A program made the translations under genes and the position numbers. Of a stretch of DNA of 37,915 nucleotides, positions 1 through 7,937 are shown one piece after another; position 1 is the first letter of the stretch; the number at the start of each line of letters is the position of its first letter. Origin of the DNA: an uncultured Paracoccaceae bacterium (GTDB lineage: Bacteria > Pseudomonadota > Alphaproteobacteria > Rhodobacterales > Rhodobacteraceae); assembly GCA_947502145.1 (NCBI GenBank), contig CANMYO010000009.1, forward strand, positions 1-37,915, written 5' to 3'. Below the pieces are notes generated by a model, which ran no database searches, had not been told where the DNA came from, and saw only the letters and a list, made by a program, of their open reading frames with translations.

Positions 1-77
1 ATTGCCACCCCAGAGGGTGTCGTCACCGTCCTGCCCGGCCAGAAGGTCATGGCCCTTGCCGCCGTAAAGCCGGTCGT
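1..77. repeat. Terminal direct repeat, copy 1 (contig circularisation overlap)
   Basis: These 77 bases are identical to the last 77 bases of the window (37839-37915). Both copies lie inside the same RTX reading frame, which continues without interruption from one end to the other. The simplest reading is a k-mer overlap left by assembling a circular molecule of 37,838 bp, not a biological terminal repeat. Confidence 0.93.
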
Positions 78-2382
78 GGCCCTGGTTGCCCCACAGCTGG
101 TCCGCGGCATCCCCGCCCCAAAGCCGGTCCTGCCCGGCCCCGCCATAAAGCTTGTCGCTTTGGGTCTGGCCGCGCAGCTCATCCCCGCCCTTGCCGCCGT
201 AAAGCTTGTCCTTGTCGATGCCCCCCGACAGCGCGTCATGGCCACTGCCGCCAAAAAGCCGGTCGTTGCCACTGCCGCCCCAGCCCTGATCATTCTGCGC
301 CCCGCCGGTCAGCCGGTCATGCCCGTGGCCGCCATAAAGGCGATCCCTGTCATCCCCGCCGGTCAGGCGGTCGTTGCCCCGTTCACCCTTGAGCGTGTCA
401 TCGCCGGTGCCACCGCTGAGCACATCATCCTGCCGCCCGCCATGCATCAGGTCGCGCCCGCCGCCGCCGATGACGTAGTCTTCGTTATTGCCGCCATAAA
501 GCCGGTCATGCCCGCGCCCGCCGGACAGCAGGTCATCGCCAGTGCCGCCAAAGACACTGTCGCCACCCCCTTCGCCATAGCCGCGATCAGACCCCGCACC
601 GGCCCAAAGCCGGTCCTGCCCGCCGCCGCCTGACAGCAGGTCACGGGCATCGCTGCCGCGCAGGACGTTGTTGCGGTCATTGCCATCCAGATCACGGCCA
701 TTGCGCGACAGGATCTGCGGGTTTTTGAAATACTGGCCGCCAATGGTGATCCCGGGCAGGGAAAACGGCGGGCCCTTGTCGCCGTCGCCGGGATCGCCGG
801 GGGCGGCGTCGGGGCGGTCGGGCAAATCAGGGGGCGGGGTGAAGGGGCCGGGGTGGCCGGGCAGGATCACCTGGGGAATCCGCGCCCCGCCAATCAGGTC
901 GGATTCGGGGATGTCACGGTGGTCAATCGGGTTGCCGTCCGCGGCATGTACCTCAAGCACTTCATCGCCATATGTCACCTGAAACCCGGTGGCGGTGATT
1001 GTCAGCGTCAATTGCGTCTTGGCCCGCACCATCGGCCAGCCTGACAGGTCCAGCCGGTCTTCGCCGAGGGTGAAATCGGTGATGACGTCAGTCTCACCAT
1101 CGCTGGCCAGCACAAAGACATCGCGGCCGGCCCCGCCGGTCAGCGTATCACGGCCCGCGCCATCGCGGATGTAGTCATGTCCGGCCCCGCCGAACACCCG
1201 GTCGTTGCCATCCCGGCCGGTCAGGATGTCGCGGCCATCGCCGCCGGTCAGCGTGCCACCCCCCCCAGGAGCGGACAGGGTCTGGCCGCCGGGCCCGGTG
1301 CCATAGGTCAGCTTGGTAATGCCGGTTTCCGCAGAAGAGGCCGCATAGATCTGCAATTGCGTGCCATTGGCATGGGTTTCAATCGCGCTGACATTGGCAA
1401 GGCTGGCGGCCGGGGTATCGGCAAAGGCGTCCAGGTGCATCAATTGCCCGCCGGGCAGCAAAAGGTGCAGGCTGATGCCGTCATCCGCGCCGCCGGAAAC
1501 CACATAGGTATGGCCATTCATGCTGATCACATCGACCGCAGTGACCCCGCCAAAGCGGGTGTCGCGGGTGTCCAGCATATGATCGGTGACATGCAGGCTG
1601 CCGTCTGTGTCGACCCGGATGACCGACAGCGAATTGGAGGTGGCCGCCGCGACGATCAGGTAATCCTTGCCATCGACGCGGGCGGTGTCCAGCGCGGTGG
1701 GGGCCGCGATCCAGAGCCCTTCGTTCATGCCCAGCGAAGGGCCTGCAGCCACACCGCCCGTGCCGCCCACAACCCAGGTGGTCAGCCCATGTTCGGATTG
1801 GCTGGCGGTATAGACATATTGCTGGCCGCCGATCTTGAGCGCGGCCACATCCGACACATCCGCCGCATAGGTTGCCGCGGTGTCGCTGGTGATCACCGCC
1901 CCAAGGGACTGCCCGTTGCTGTCAAACCGGATCCGGCCCAGACCATCCGCCCCGGCAAGACCGCCATAGACCACCTGCTGGCCATTGTTCAGCGTCACCG
2001 TCACGCCGTTCAAAAGCCCGCCGATTGCCCCTGTGGTGCCGGCGATCGTGGCGCCATTGCCGATCGTCCCATTGCCCGCAACCGGGCTGATCTGCAGCCC
2101 GCCGTTTGCCGCCCCGCCGGTCAGCAGGGTGGTGGCGCCACCGATTTCGATATGCATCAGAGAGCCAATGCTGCCGGGGGTCAAACCGCCGTCAAAGCCC
2201 TCGATGTCCAGATTGTCGGGGATGGCGCCGTTGATGTTCCAGCTTGTGATGACCCCATCAAAACGGGTCGCGGCATAAAGCCGGTCCTGACCGCCCACGC
2301 GCAGAATCTCAAGGTCGGTGATATGCGACCAGTCGTCAGAATCGGCCACGTCGACGCGGGTCGCGAAGGCTAGGGTACTCAT
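1..2382 (-). CDS. Large RTX calcium-binding protein, N-terminal 794 codons (continues across the circular join)
   Basis: This is the 5' part of a 1035-residue protein; the rest is at 37113-37838 because the window opens inside the gene. Start ATG at 2382-2380 follows a G-rich Shine-Dalgarno (G8 at 2387-2394). Residues 1 to about 365 contain no RTX repeats; they form recurring units such as GGQDRLYAATRFDG and GGQQYVYTASQSEHGL, which suggests a beta-propeller-like fold. A short RTX block starts near residue 372 (GGDGRDVLTGRDGND), then an FxLGEDRLDLSG segment and a proline-rich linker near residues 535-550. From about residue 565 to the end there are tandem GGxGxDxLxG nonapeptides that bind calcium after type I secretion. 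There is no Sec signal peptide, as expected for a T1SS substrate. It is divergent from the dehydratase gene at 2687. Probable role: matrix or surface protein acting with the exported polysaccharide (inference). Confidence 0.9.
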   Translation of the reverse strand, partial: MSTLAFATRVDVADSDDWSHITDLEILRVGGQDRLYAATRFDGVITSWNINGAIPDNLDIEGFDGGLTPGSIGSLMHIEIGGATTLLTGGAANGGLQISPVAGNGTIGNGATIAGTTGAIGGLLNGVTVTLNNGQQVVYGGLAGADGLGRIRFDSNGQSLGAVITSDTAATYAADVSDVAALKIGGQQYVYTASQSEHGLTTWVVGGTGGVAAGPSLGMNEGLWIAAPTALDTARVDGKDYLIVAAATSNSLSVIRVDTDGSLHVTDHMLDTRDTRFGGVTAVDVISMNGHTYVVSGGADDGISLHLLLPGGQLMHLDAFADTPAASLANVSAIETHANGTQLQIYAASSAETGITKLTYGTGPGGQTLSAPGGGGTLTGGDGRDILTGRDGNDRVFGGAGHDYIRDGAGRDTLTGGAGRDVFVLASDGETDVITDFTLGEDRLDLSGWPMVRAKTQLTLTITATGFQVTYGDEVLEVHAADGNPIDHRDIPESDLIGGARIPQVILPGHPGPFTPPPDLPDRPDAAPGDPGDGDKGPPFSLPGITIGGQYFKNPQILSRNGRDLDGNDRNNVLRGSDARDLLSGGGGQDRLWAGAGSDRGYGEGGGDSVFGGTGDDLLSGGRGHDRLYGGNNEDYVIGGGGRDLMHGGRQDDVLSGGTGDDTLKGERGNDRLTGGDDRDRLYGGHGHDRLTGGAQNDQGWGGSGNDRLFGGSGHDALSGGIDKDKLYGGKGGDELRGQTQSDKLYGGAGQDRLWGGDAADQLWGNQGHDRLYGGKGHDLLAGQDGDDTLWGGN
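1259..1266 (-). repeat. G8 homopolymer tract inside the RTX coding sequence
   Basis: Eight consecutive G on the coding strand encode part of an APGGGGTL segment just before the first RTX block. Gain or loss of one base would truncate the protein before all its calcium-binding repeats. Confidence 0.6.
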
Positions 2383-2686
2383 CACGCCCCCCCCAGGGCA
2401 AAAACACTGTCGGCCTGGACTGTGCAGGTTGGCTGCGGTTGCGGCGTGGCCCAATTGCGGCGCGGGGCTGGCGCTTTGCGCAGAGTTGTTTCAACTGTGA
2501 AAAGATTGGATTTGAGCGATTTCGCAGGGAACTTTTCGCGGTCAGGCGCACCGGGATGCAAAAGGCACAAATCCCGCACAACCGGCGGATTTTGTGCCTG
2601 CTGCTGGACCTTGGGTCATCGGGCGCGGTAGATATTCCCCGTTCGAAGCGCTGCGGAGCACCGCGCCTTTGAATTTAGGGGACCGG
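2383..2686. promoter_or_regulatory. 304-bp divergent intergenic region with inverted repeats
   Basis: It separates the minus-strand RTX gene from the plus-strand dehydratase gene, so it must hold promoters in both directions. I see no gene in it. Two dyads are visible: TTTCA-ACTG-TGAAA at 2489-2502, and GGCACAAATCC (2564-2574) facing GGATTTTGTGCC (2587-2598). The second lies about 90 bp before the dehydratase start and is a plausible operator. A good Shine-Dalgarno (AGGGG) precedes the ATG at 2687. No clear sigma-70 promoter could be assigned. Confidence 0.45.
2387..2394 (-). promoter_or_regulatory. G8 tract at the ribosome-binding site of the large RTX gene
   Basis: On the minus strand a run of eight G ends four bases before the ATG at 2382. 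It is the only Shine-Dalgarno-like sequence for this start. Slippage here would change the effective spacing between ribosome binding site and start. Confidence 0.45.
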
Positions 2687-4585
2687 ATGTATCAGATTGT
2701 CAGTTCACTTTCGCGCGAAGCCAAGCGCCTGATTTTGCTGTCACTGGACGTGGCCCTGGTGCCGATTGCCCTGCTGGCGGCATTCATTTTGCAAAACAAT
2801 GGCTTGCCAGAGGGTGTCAGCCTGCTGAACCACTGGGCGGGCCTGCCGCTCCTGATGATGATCGCCGCCTTGCTGGTGCTGGTGACGGGGATTCACCGGG
2901 TGCAGCTGAAGGCCTACGAATCCCGCGCCATCATGATGACCGGGCTGCACGCGCTGCTATTGGGGCTGTCGACGGCGATTCTGGACGATATGGCGGGATA
3001 TGGCACGCCGCTGGCGACCTTCATCAACTTTGTGCTGGTTTATTTCCTGATGAGTGTCGCAGGCCGGGTGCTGATGCTGCAACTGCTGTTGTCGATCTAC
3101 CGGCGCGGGCAGAAACAGAGCCGGGTGCTGATCTATGGCGCCGGGGCCACGGGGCGACAACTGGTGGCCGCGCTGCGCACCGATGACGGGATTCAGCCGG
3201 TGGCCTTTGTCGACGATAACCCAGCGATCCAATCCACCATGGTGCGTGGGCTGAATGTCTATTCCCCGGTGGCGATTGATGCGCTGATCAAATCCCGCGA
3301 GATCGACCGGGTGCTCTTGGCGATGCCGGGGCTGTCACGGCCCAAGCTGGCGCAGCTGTCGCGCCGGTTTGAGGACATGGGGCTGGATGTGCAGGCGCTG
3401 CCGTCCTTTGCGCAGCTGACCGGGCAGGAACAGCTGGTGGATCAGCTGGCCCCGGTGGCCCCGGGCAAATTTCTGGGGCGCGCGCCGCTGGATGCGGAGC
3501 TGCCCGGCGGCTCTGACACCTATGCGGGGCGCCATATCCTGATTTCAGGCGCTGGCGGTTCGATCGGGTCAGAGCTGTGCCGTCAGGTGCTGGCCTGTAA
3601 CCCGGCCCGGATCGTGCTTTTGGATGTCAGCGAACTGGCGCTTTATACCATTGATATGGAACTGCGCGGCTTGCTGAAAAAGCGCAAGATCGAAATCGTT
3701 CCGGTGCTGGGCTCGGTCACGGATGCCGGGCTGGTGGCGCGCACGCTGGCCGCCCAGAAGGTTGAGATCGTGCTGCATGCGGCGGCCTATAAACATGTGC
3801 CGATGGTAGAGCGCAATGCCGTGGTCGGCATGTCCAATAACGTGTTGGGCACCCAGGTTCTGGCGCAGGCCGCGGTTGAGGCCGGGGTGGCGCGGTTCAC
3901 GCTGATTTCCACAGACAAGGCCGTGCGGCCCAAGAACATGATGGGGGCCAGCAAACGCATGGCCGAAATGGTGATCCAGGATCTGGCCAGCCGCCGGGGC
4001 CAGAAGGGCGGCGGCGAGACGCTGTTTTCGATGGTGCGCTTTGGCAATGTGATGGGCTCGAGCGGGTCGGTCATTCCGCTGTTCAATGCGCAGATCGAAA
4101 AGGGCGGCCCCGTAACGGTGACCCATCGCGACGTGACGCGCTATTTCATGACCATCCCCGAAGCGGCACGTCTGGTGCTGGCGGCCGGGTCCTTTGCCAC
4201 GGGTGGCGATGTCTTTGTGCTGGATATGGGCGAACCCGTCGCGATCTACGATCTGGCGCGGCAGATGATCACCGCCGCCGGTTACGCGGTGCGCGACGAG
4301 GCCAATCCGCAGGGTGATATCGAGATCAAGATCACCAAGCTGCGCCCGGGCGAAAAGGTCCATGAAGAATTGCTGATCGGTGAAGGTCTGACCACCACGC
4401 CACATCCCAAGGTGATGCTGGAGCGTGCCGATCATCTGAGCGAGATCGAAATTGCCGCCGCACTCAAGGCGCTGCGCACCGCGATTGCCGCAGCCGATGA
4501 GACCGCCCTGCGTGCGGTGGTGGCCCGCTGGGTCGAGGGGGGCGAAACCTTTGTCGTGCCCAGCGGTGACGTCGGGCAGCCCTGA
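2687..4585 (+). CDS. Membrane-anchored UDP-HexNAc 4,6-dehydratase (PglF/WbpM/CapD type)
   Basis: Predicted to convert UDP-GlcNAc to a UDP-4-keto-6-deoxy-HexNAc, the first step towards QuiNAc, FucNAc or bacillosamine. The 632-residue protein has four hydrophobic segments in residues 1-140, a CoA-binding-like Rossmann domain (VLIYGAGATGRQL), and a large SDR domain with the nucleotide-binding SGAGGSIGSEL, the AAYKHVPMVE segment and a STDKAVRPKNMMGASKR motif. The length matches full-length WbpM-type enzymes rather than the short soluble FlaA1/PseB type. ATG at 2687 is chosen because AGGGG lies six bases upstream and the membrane segment follows at once; upstream in-frame ATG 2594 lacks this support. 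Three bases separate it from the next gene, so the two are probably coupled. It likely feeds the SDR and phosphoglycosyl transferase at 35.7-37.1 kb. Confidence 0.92.
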   Translation: MYQIVSSLSREAKRLILLSLDVALVPIALLAAFILQNNGLPEGVSLLNHWAGLPLLMMIAALLVLVTGIHRVQLKAYESRAIMMTGLHALLLGLSTAILDDMAGYGTPLATFINFVLVYFLMSVAGRVLMLQLLLSIYRRGQKQSRVLIYGAGATGRQLVAALRTDDGIQPVAFVDDNPAIQSTMVRGLNVYSPVAIDALIKSREIDRVLLAMPGLSRPKLAQLSRRFEDMGLDVQALPSFAQLTGQEQLVDQLAPVAPGKFLGRAPLDAELPGGSDTYAGRHILISGAGGSIGSELCRQVLACNPARIVLLDVSELALYTIDMELRGLLKKRKIEIVPVLGSVTDAGLVARTLAAQKVEIVLHAAAYKHVPMVERNAVVGMSNNVLGTQVLAQAAVEAGVARFTLISTDKAVRPKNMMGASKRMAEMVIQDLASRRGQKGGGETLFSMVRFGNVMGSSGSVIPLFNAQIEKGGPVTVTHRDVTRYFMTIPEAARLVLAAGSFATGGDVFVLDMGEPVAIYDLARQMITAAGYAVRDEANPQGDIEIKITKLRPGEKVHEELLIGEGLTTTPHPKVMLERADHLSEIEIAAALKALRTAIAAADETALRAVVARWVEGGETFVVPSGDVGQP

Positions 4586-4588
4586 CCC

Positions 4589-5956
4589 GTGGTGCCGCAG
4601 TTTGGCACCAGCGGCCTGCGCGGACTTGTCACGGCCCTGACCCCGGCATTGGTGGGGGATCATATCCGCGCGTTCTGCCGGGCCTGCCCGGTTGGGACGG
4701 GGCTTTTCATTGGTCATGACCTGCGCCCCTCATCACCTGATCTGGCCGCTGTGGTTGCAGATGCGGCCGTGGAATCCGGGGTGGATGTGACGCGCTGCGG
4801 TGCGGTGCCGACCCCCGCGCTGGCGCTGGCGGCATTGCAGGCCGGGGCCGGGGCGGTGATGGTCACCGGCAGCCATATCCCGGCAGATCGCAACGGGCTG
4901 AAGTTCTACACCCCGCAGGGCGAGATCACCAAGGCAGAGGAGGCGGCGATCCTTGCAGCCCTGGGGCAGCCCGCGGGGCAGGGGGGCGGCGTGCAGCGGG
5001 TCCGCCAGGATGTGGGCGCAGCCTACGCCGGTCGTTATCGCCGCGCCTTTGGTGCCAGCCTGACAGGGCTGCATCTGGGGCTATACGCGCAATCAGCGGT
5101 GGGGCGGGACCTGATGGGAGACCTGCTGCGCACACTGGGGGCGACGGTGACAGAGCTTGGTCGATCAGCGCACTTTGTCCCGGTGGACACCGAAGCGGTA
5201 TCAGACAGCACCCGCCAACAGCTGCGCGACTGGAGCGCGGCCCAGACCTTTGACGGGATCGTCAGCACCGATGCAGATGGCGACCGCCCCTTGCTGACGA
5301 ATGCTGCGGGCGATGTGGTGCCCGGCGATGTGCTGGGGCAGATCACCGGGCAGGTTCTGGGGGCAGAGATGGCGGTGACACCGATCAGTTCCAACAGCGG
5401 CGCAGAGACCATCTTTGACCGGGTGATACGCACGCAGATCGGATCGCCCCATGTGATTGCAGCCATGGCCAAACCCCCCGCGCGGGTCGTGGGATACGAA
5501 GCCAATGGCGGGTTCATTCTGGGGTTTGATGCCCACGGCCCGGCGGGGTCGCTGCCGCGTTTGATGACCCGGGATGCGTTGCTGCCGCTGCTGGCCACCC
5601 TGGTCGCAGCACGGCAGGCTGGCGGCATCGCCAAGCTGTGCGCGGCGCAGCCGCAGCGCTTTACCGCTCGCGACAGGCTGACTGATATCGCACCCGCAGA
5701 AACATCGGATTTAATTGCAAAAATTGATTTTTCTGCGCAGAAAAATCAAGATTTTATGCGTCAGTTTGATCTCTCTTTTCTTGACGCAAACCGCATGGAC
5801 GGGTTGCGGCTGCGGGCCACGACCGGGGATATCATCCACCTGCGTGCCTCGGGCAATGCTCCGGAATTACGGATCTACACCGAGGCCGCAACCGCCCCGG
5901 CCGCGGTGGCCCTGCTGGATGATGTCAAAGCCTGGGTGCTGGCCGAACTGGGCTAG
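4589..5956 (+). CDS. manB: Phosphomannomutase (phosphohexomutase family)
   Basis: Interconverts mannose-6-phosphate and mannose-1-phosphate, supplying ManC (19297-20721) for GDP-mannose. The 455-residue protein starts at tandem GTG codons right after the upstream stop. It carries the family marks in order: FGTSGLRG at the N-terminus, the phosphoserine loop TGSHIP (TASHNP-like), the metal loop DADGDR, the substrate loop EANGG, and a C-terminal RASGNAPELRIY phosphate-binding segment. Glucose specificity cannot be excluded. Oddity: codons for roughly residues 370-400 (5700-5790) are AT-rich with rare TTA/AAA/TTT/CAA codons, unlike the rest of the gene, and contain a 26-bp perfect palindrome. Its TAG stop shares the CTAG at 5953-5956 with the stop of the convergent kpsM gene. 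Confidence 0.9.
   Translation: MVPQFGTSGLRGLVTALTPALVGDHIRAFCRACPVGTGLFIGHDLRPSSPDLAAVVADAAVESGVDVTRCGAVPTPALALAALQAGAGAVMVTGSHIPADRNGLKFYTPQGEITKAEEAAILAALGQPAGQGGGVQRVRQDVGAAYAGRYRRAFGASLTGLHLGLYAQSAVGRDLMGDLLRTLGATVTELGRSAHFVPVDTEAVSDSTRQQLRDWSAAQTFDGIVSTDADGDRPLLTNAAGDVVPGDVLGQITGQVLGAEMAVTPISSNSGAETIFDRVIRTQIGSPHVIAAMAKPPARVVGYEANGGFILGFDAHGPAGSLPRLMTRDALLPLLATLVAARQAGGIAKLCAAQPQRFTARDRLTDIAPAETSDLIAKIDFSAQKNQDFMRQFDLSFLDANRMDGLRLRATTGDIIHLRASGNAPELRIYTEAATAPAAVALLDDVKAWVLAELG
5724..5749. repeat. 26-bp perfect palindrome inside the phosphomannomutase gene
   Basis: The half-site TTGATTTTTCTGC (5724-5736) is followed immediately by its exact reverse complement (5737-5749). It sits in an AT-rich island of about 90 bases in an otherwise GC-rich gene and encodes a KIDFSAQKNQ segment. 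Flanking GCAAAA (5717-5722) and TTTTATGC (5752-5759) extend the symmetry imperfectly. As RNA it would form an 11-bp stem with a GCGC loop. Confidence 0.85.
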
Positions 5957-6756
5957 CGACGCTCAAGCACAACAGTGTGCTGGGAGCCCATGAAGAGCAG
6001 ACCAAAGAAGGTCAGCACCATCGACACGCCAAAGCAATAGGGCAGCGAAACGTAATCCGGATGGTAGGTCGGAAAGAAGCCGCTGCGCACAATGCCACTG
6101 ATGTGCACCAATGGGTTCCACCACAGGATGTTCTGCGCGGTTTCAGGCAGATCTTCGTAGATGTAAAAGATCGCCGAGGCGAGGAACAGCGGCCGGGAAA
6201 CGATGCTCCAGATATTGTCCCAGATCGGGTAGAGCCCGCCCAGCACCGCATTGACCAACCCCACGCCCAGCCCCAGCATTGAGGTCAGCAAAAGCCCGAT
6301 CAGGATCGGACGCATGTCGATAATCGCCTGGTGCTGTTCAAACATCAGGATGCCAAACATGACGATGCAAAAGACCATGCTGCTGGTCAGCACATTCAGG
6401 ATGAAGCGGCCCAGAATGGCATCGGCCCAGGTGACCGAAGGATAGGCGAGCAAGGCGCGGGCATAGCGCAATGCGGCGCCGGTCTTTTGTGCGATCTGGC
6501 CGTATTGGGTGAAGGGCAAAAGCCCGGTGGCGTAAAACAGCAGGAAGCTTGTGCCCAGCGACGGGGAGCGCACCAGCAGCGAAAATGCCACCGACAGGAT
6601 CAACAGCATCCCGACCGGCTGCAGGATTGCCCAGATGTAACCGCCCGGAGAACTGCCATAGGTCGAAGACATCTCGCGCAGCATCAGCGCCACGATGGTG
6701 CGGGCATTCTGAAAGCTGGGCGGGGCCAGCTGCGGGGGCGGTGGTGGCTGGGTCAT
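5953..6756 (-). CDS. kpsM: Polysaccharide ABC transporter permease (KpsM-like)
   Basis: Membrane subunit of an ABC-2-type exporter that moves a finished polysaccharide across the inner membrane. The 267-residue protein has a proline-rich cytoplasmic N-terminus, an amphipathic segment (VALMLREMSSTYG, typical of KpsM/Wzm), then about six hydrophobic segments; the length is normal for KpsM. AAAGGG lies just before the ATG at 6756. It is the last gene of a minus-strand run (glycosyltransferases 10462-7935, SDR 7889-6924). Its ATPase partner is not adjacent but at 28683-29351, more than 20 kb away, an unusual split for this transporter. The stop overlaps the convergent phosphomannomutase stop. Confidence 0.88.
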   Translation of the reverse strand: MTQPPPPPQLAPPSFQNARTIVALMLREMSSTYGSSPGGYIWAILQPVGMLLILSVAFSLLVRSPSLGTSFLLFYATGLLPFTQYGQIAQKTGAALRYARALLAYPSVTWADAILGRFILNVLTSSMVFCIVMFGILMFEQHQAIIDMRPILIGLLLTSMLGLGVGLVNAVLGGLYPIWDNIWSIVSRPLFLASAIFYIYEDLPETAQNILWWNPLVHISGIVRSGFFPTYHPDYVSLPYCFGVSMVLTFFGLLFMGSQHTVVLERR

Positions 6757-6923
6757 GACACCCTTTGCAAAGCATGATCCGGCAGGTCAGGCAAGCCCCG
6801 TGGGATCATCGCGAATTGACATAATCTTCATTATCGGGGAAGTCTGCCACCCCCACCGTACGGTCAAAATCCGGGATGCACATCCCATGCACATCCCGGC
6901 AACACCCCATGCAGATCGAAATC
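6757..6923. promoter_or_regulatory. Intergenic region before kpsM
   Basis: This 167-bp gap holds a dyad TGATCC/GGATCA (around 6775-6815), two adjacent direct copies of ATGCACATCCC (around 6878-6899) and an AT-rich patch near 6820-6835. These suggest a separate promoter or an attenuator for kpsM within the operon. No promoter could be assigned with confidence. Confidence 0.3.
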
Positions 6924-7889
6924 TTAACGGCGGGTAAGGTAATAGCCGTGGGTTTCGCGCAGGCCGTCGACAAACGAGGTGATGTGATCGCCCAGAAGAA
7001 CCTTCACATCGTCGCCGTTTGCGATCACGTCGCGTGGCTCGGTGGCCAGCAGTTCCCTGGCCGGGACCTTTTCATAGGCCAGCGGCTTGCCGGTCGCCTC
7101 TTCGATGGCGCTGACAACATCCATCAGCGTGGTCGAGACACCCGAACCCAGCATGTTGACCGGCGCCGTCTTGTCCCCGGCGCGCAATTTGGCGGCCAGC
7201 GTCGCGATGCCATGGCCAACGTCACCGGCATAGATGAAGTCGCGCGACTGGCCACCGTCGCCGTTGATCGTGACCTGATCCCCGGCAATCGCGGCGCGGG
7301 TAAAGGCATGCACGGCGGATTTCTTGTTGTCGGAAAACTTGCCAAAGACATTGGTCAGGCGGATCACGCGGAATTCGCCGCCCCGCAGGGTGACAAGTTT
7401 CTCGAGAATCATCTCTTCCGCGGCCTTGGTGGCCCCGTAGAAGTTCTTGGGACCAACCGGGCTGTCGACGCGCACTTCAAAAGAGCCGTCAAACAGCGCA
7501 CCCGCAGTGGAAATCAGGATGAACTGATCGCCGGGCCGCACCGCGTTCATGACAAAGTGTGACGGTTCGACAATATTGGCGTCGATGAAATCAAGCGGGC
7601 GATCCTTGGATTCCGCGACACGGGTTTCGCCGGCCAGAAACACAAAGATCCGCCCGGTGCCTTCGGGCGTTTCGATGGCATTGACGTAATCAATCGCCGC
7701 CTGGTCCTGATAGCCACCAATGTGATGGGGCAGGTCAAGATCCTCGTACCCCGGTGCGGGGTTGGTCAGATTGTCGATCACCACCGGGTCAAGCCCGGCA
7801 AAATCCGGGTTGGTGGCGACGTTTTCAAGGATGTTGCGGCCAACAAAGCCGAACCCGCCGACAAGAACAAAGGGGCTGGAATTTTTCAT
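6924..7889 (-). CDS. NAD-dependent epimerase/dehydratase (extended SDR)
   Basis: A nucleotide-sugar SDR of 321 residues. It has the N-terminal dinucleotide motif GGFGFVGRN, a catalytic YxxxK in NFYGATK, a serine in STAGALFDG and a TNVFGKF segment typical of sugar epimerases and dehydratases. The substrate cannot be told from sequence; UDP-galactose/glucuronate 4-epimerase or a GDP-sugar enzyme are possible. It lies between a GT2 gene and kpsM in one minus-strand run, so it probably supplies a sugar for the same polymer. The 45-bp leader contains two direct copies of the dispersed TCAGTGTCTA motif. Confidence 0.82.
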   Translation of the reverse strand: MKNSSPFVLVGGFGFVGRNILENVATNPDFAGLDPVVIDNLTNPAPGYEDLDLPHHIGGYQDQAAIDYVNAIETPEGTGRIFVFLAGETRVAESKDRPLDFIDANIVEPSHFVMNAVRPGDQFILISTAGALFDGSFEVRVDSPVGPKNFYGATKAAEEMILEKLVTLRGGEFRVIRLTNVFGKFSDNKKSAVHAFTRAAIAGDQVTINGDGGQSRDFIYAGDVGHGIATLAAKLRAGDKTAPVNMLGSGVSTTLMDVVSAIEEATGKPLAYEKVPARELLATEPRDVIANGDDVKVLLGDHITSFVDGLRETHGYYLTRR

Positions 7890-7905
7890 AAGCGTCTTTC
7901 GGTTA

Positions 7906-7937
7906 TCAGTGTCTAATACAGAGAATTTCAGTGTCTA
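7906..7937. repeat. Dispersed TCAGTGTCTA motif, two tandem copies 22 bp apart
   Basis: Exact copies at 7906-7915 and 7928-7937 lie in the leader of the SDR gene; the second covers the TAG stop of the upstream glycosyltransferase gene. They are the only non-coding pair of this motif, which recurs inside several genes of the plasmid. Confidence 0.7.

Noticed and set aside
1-77. Terminal repeats as a transposon or phage end
   Set aside because: They lie within one continuous RTX reading frame and are exact; an assembly overlap of a circular molecule explains them.
1177-2373. Long plus-strand open frame opposite the large RTX gene
   Set aside because: It is antisense to the N-terminal region of a clear RTX gene, has biased low-complexity composition and no recognisable domain.
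1-2382. RTX tandem repeats as a CRISPR array or minisatellite
   Set aside because: The 27-bp-like periodicity follows GGxGxDxLx nonapeptides and varies between units; there are no constant repeats with unique spacers.
2708-2718. TTTCGCGCGAA near the dehydratase start as a third parS
   Set aside because: It lacks the full GTTTC/GAAAC ends, is shorter and is explained by coding (LSREAK).
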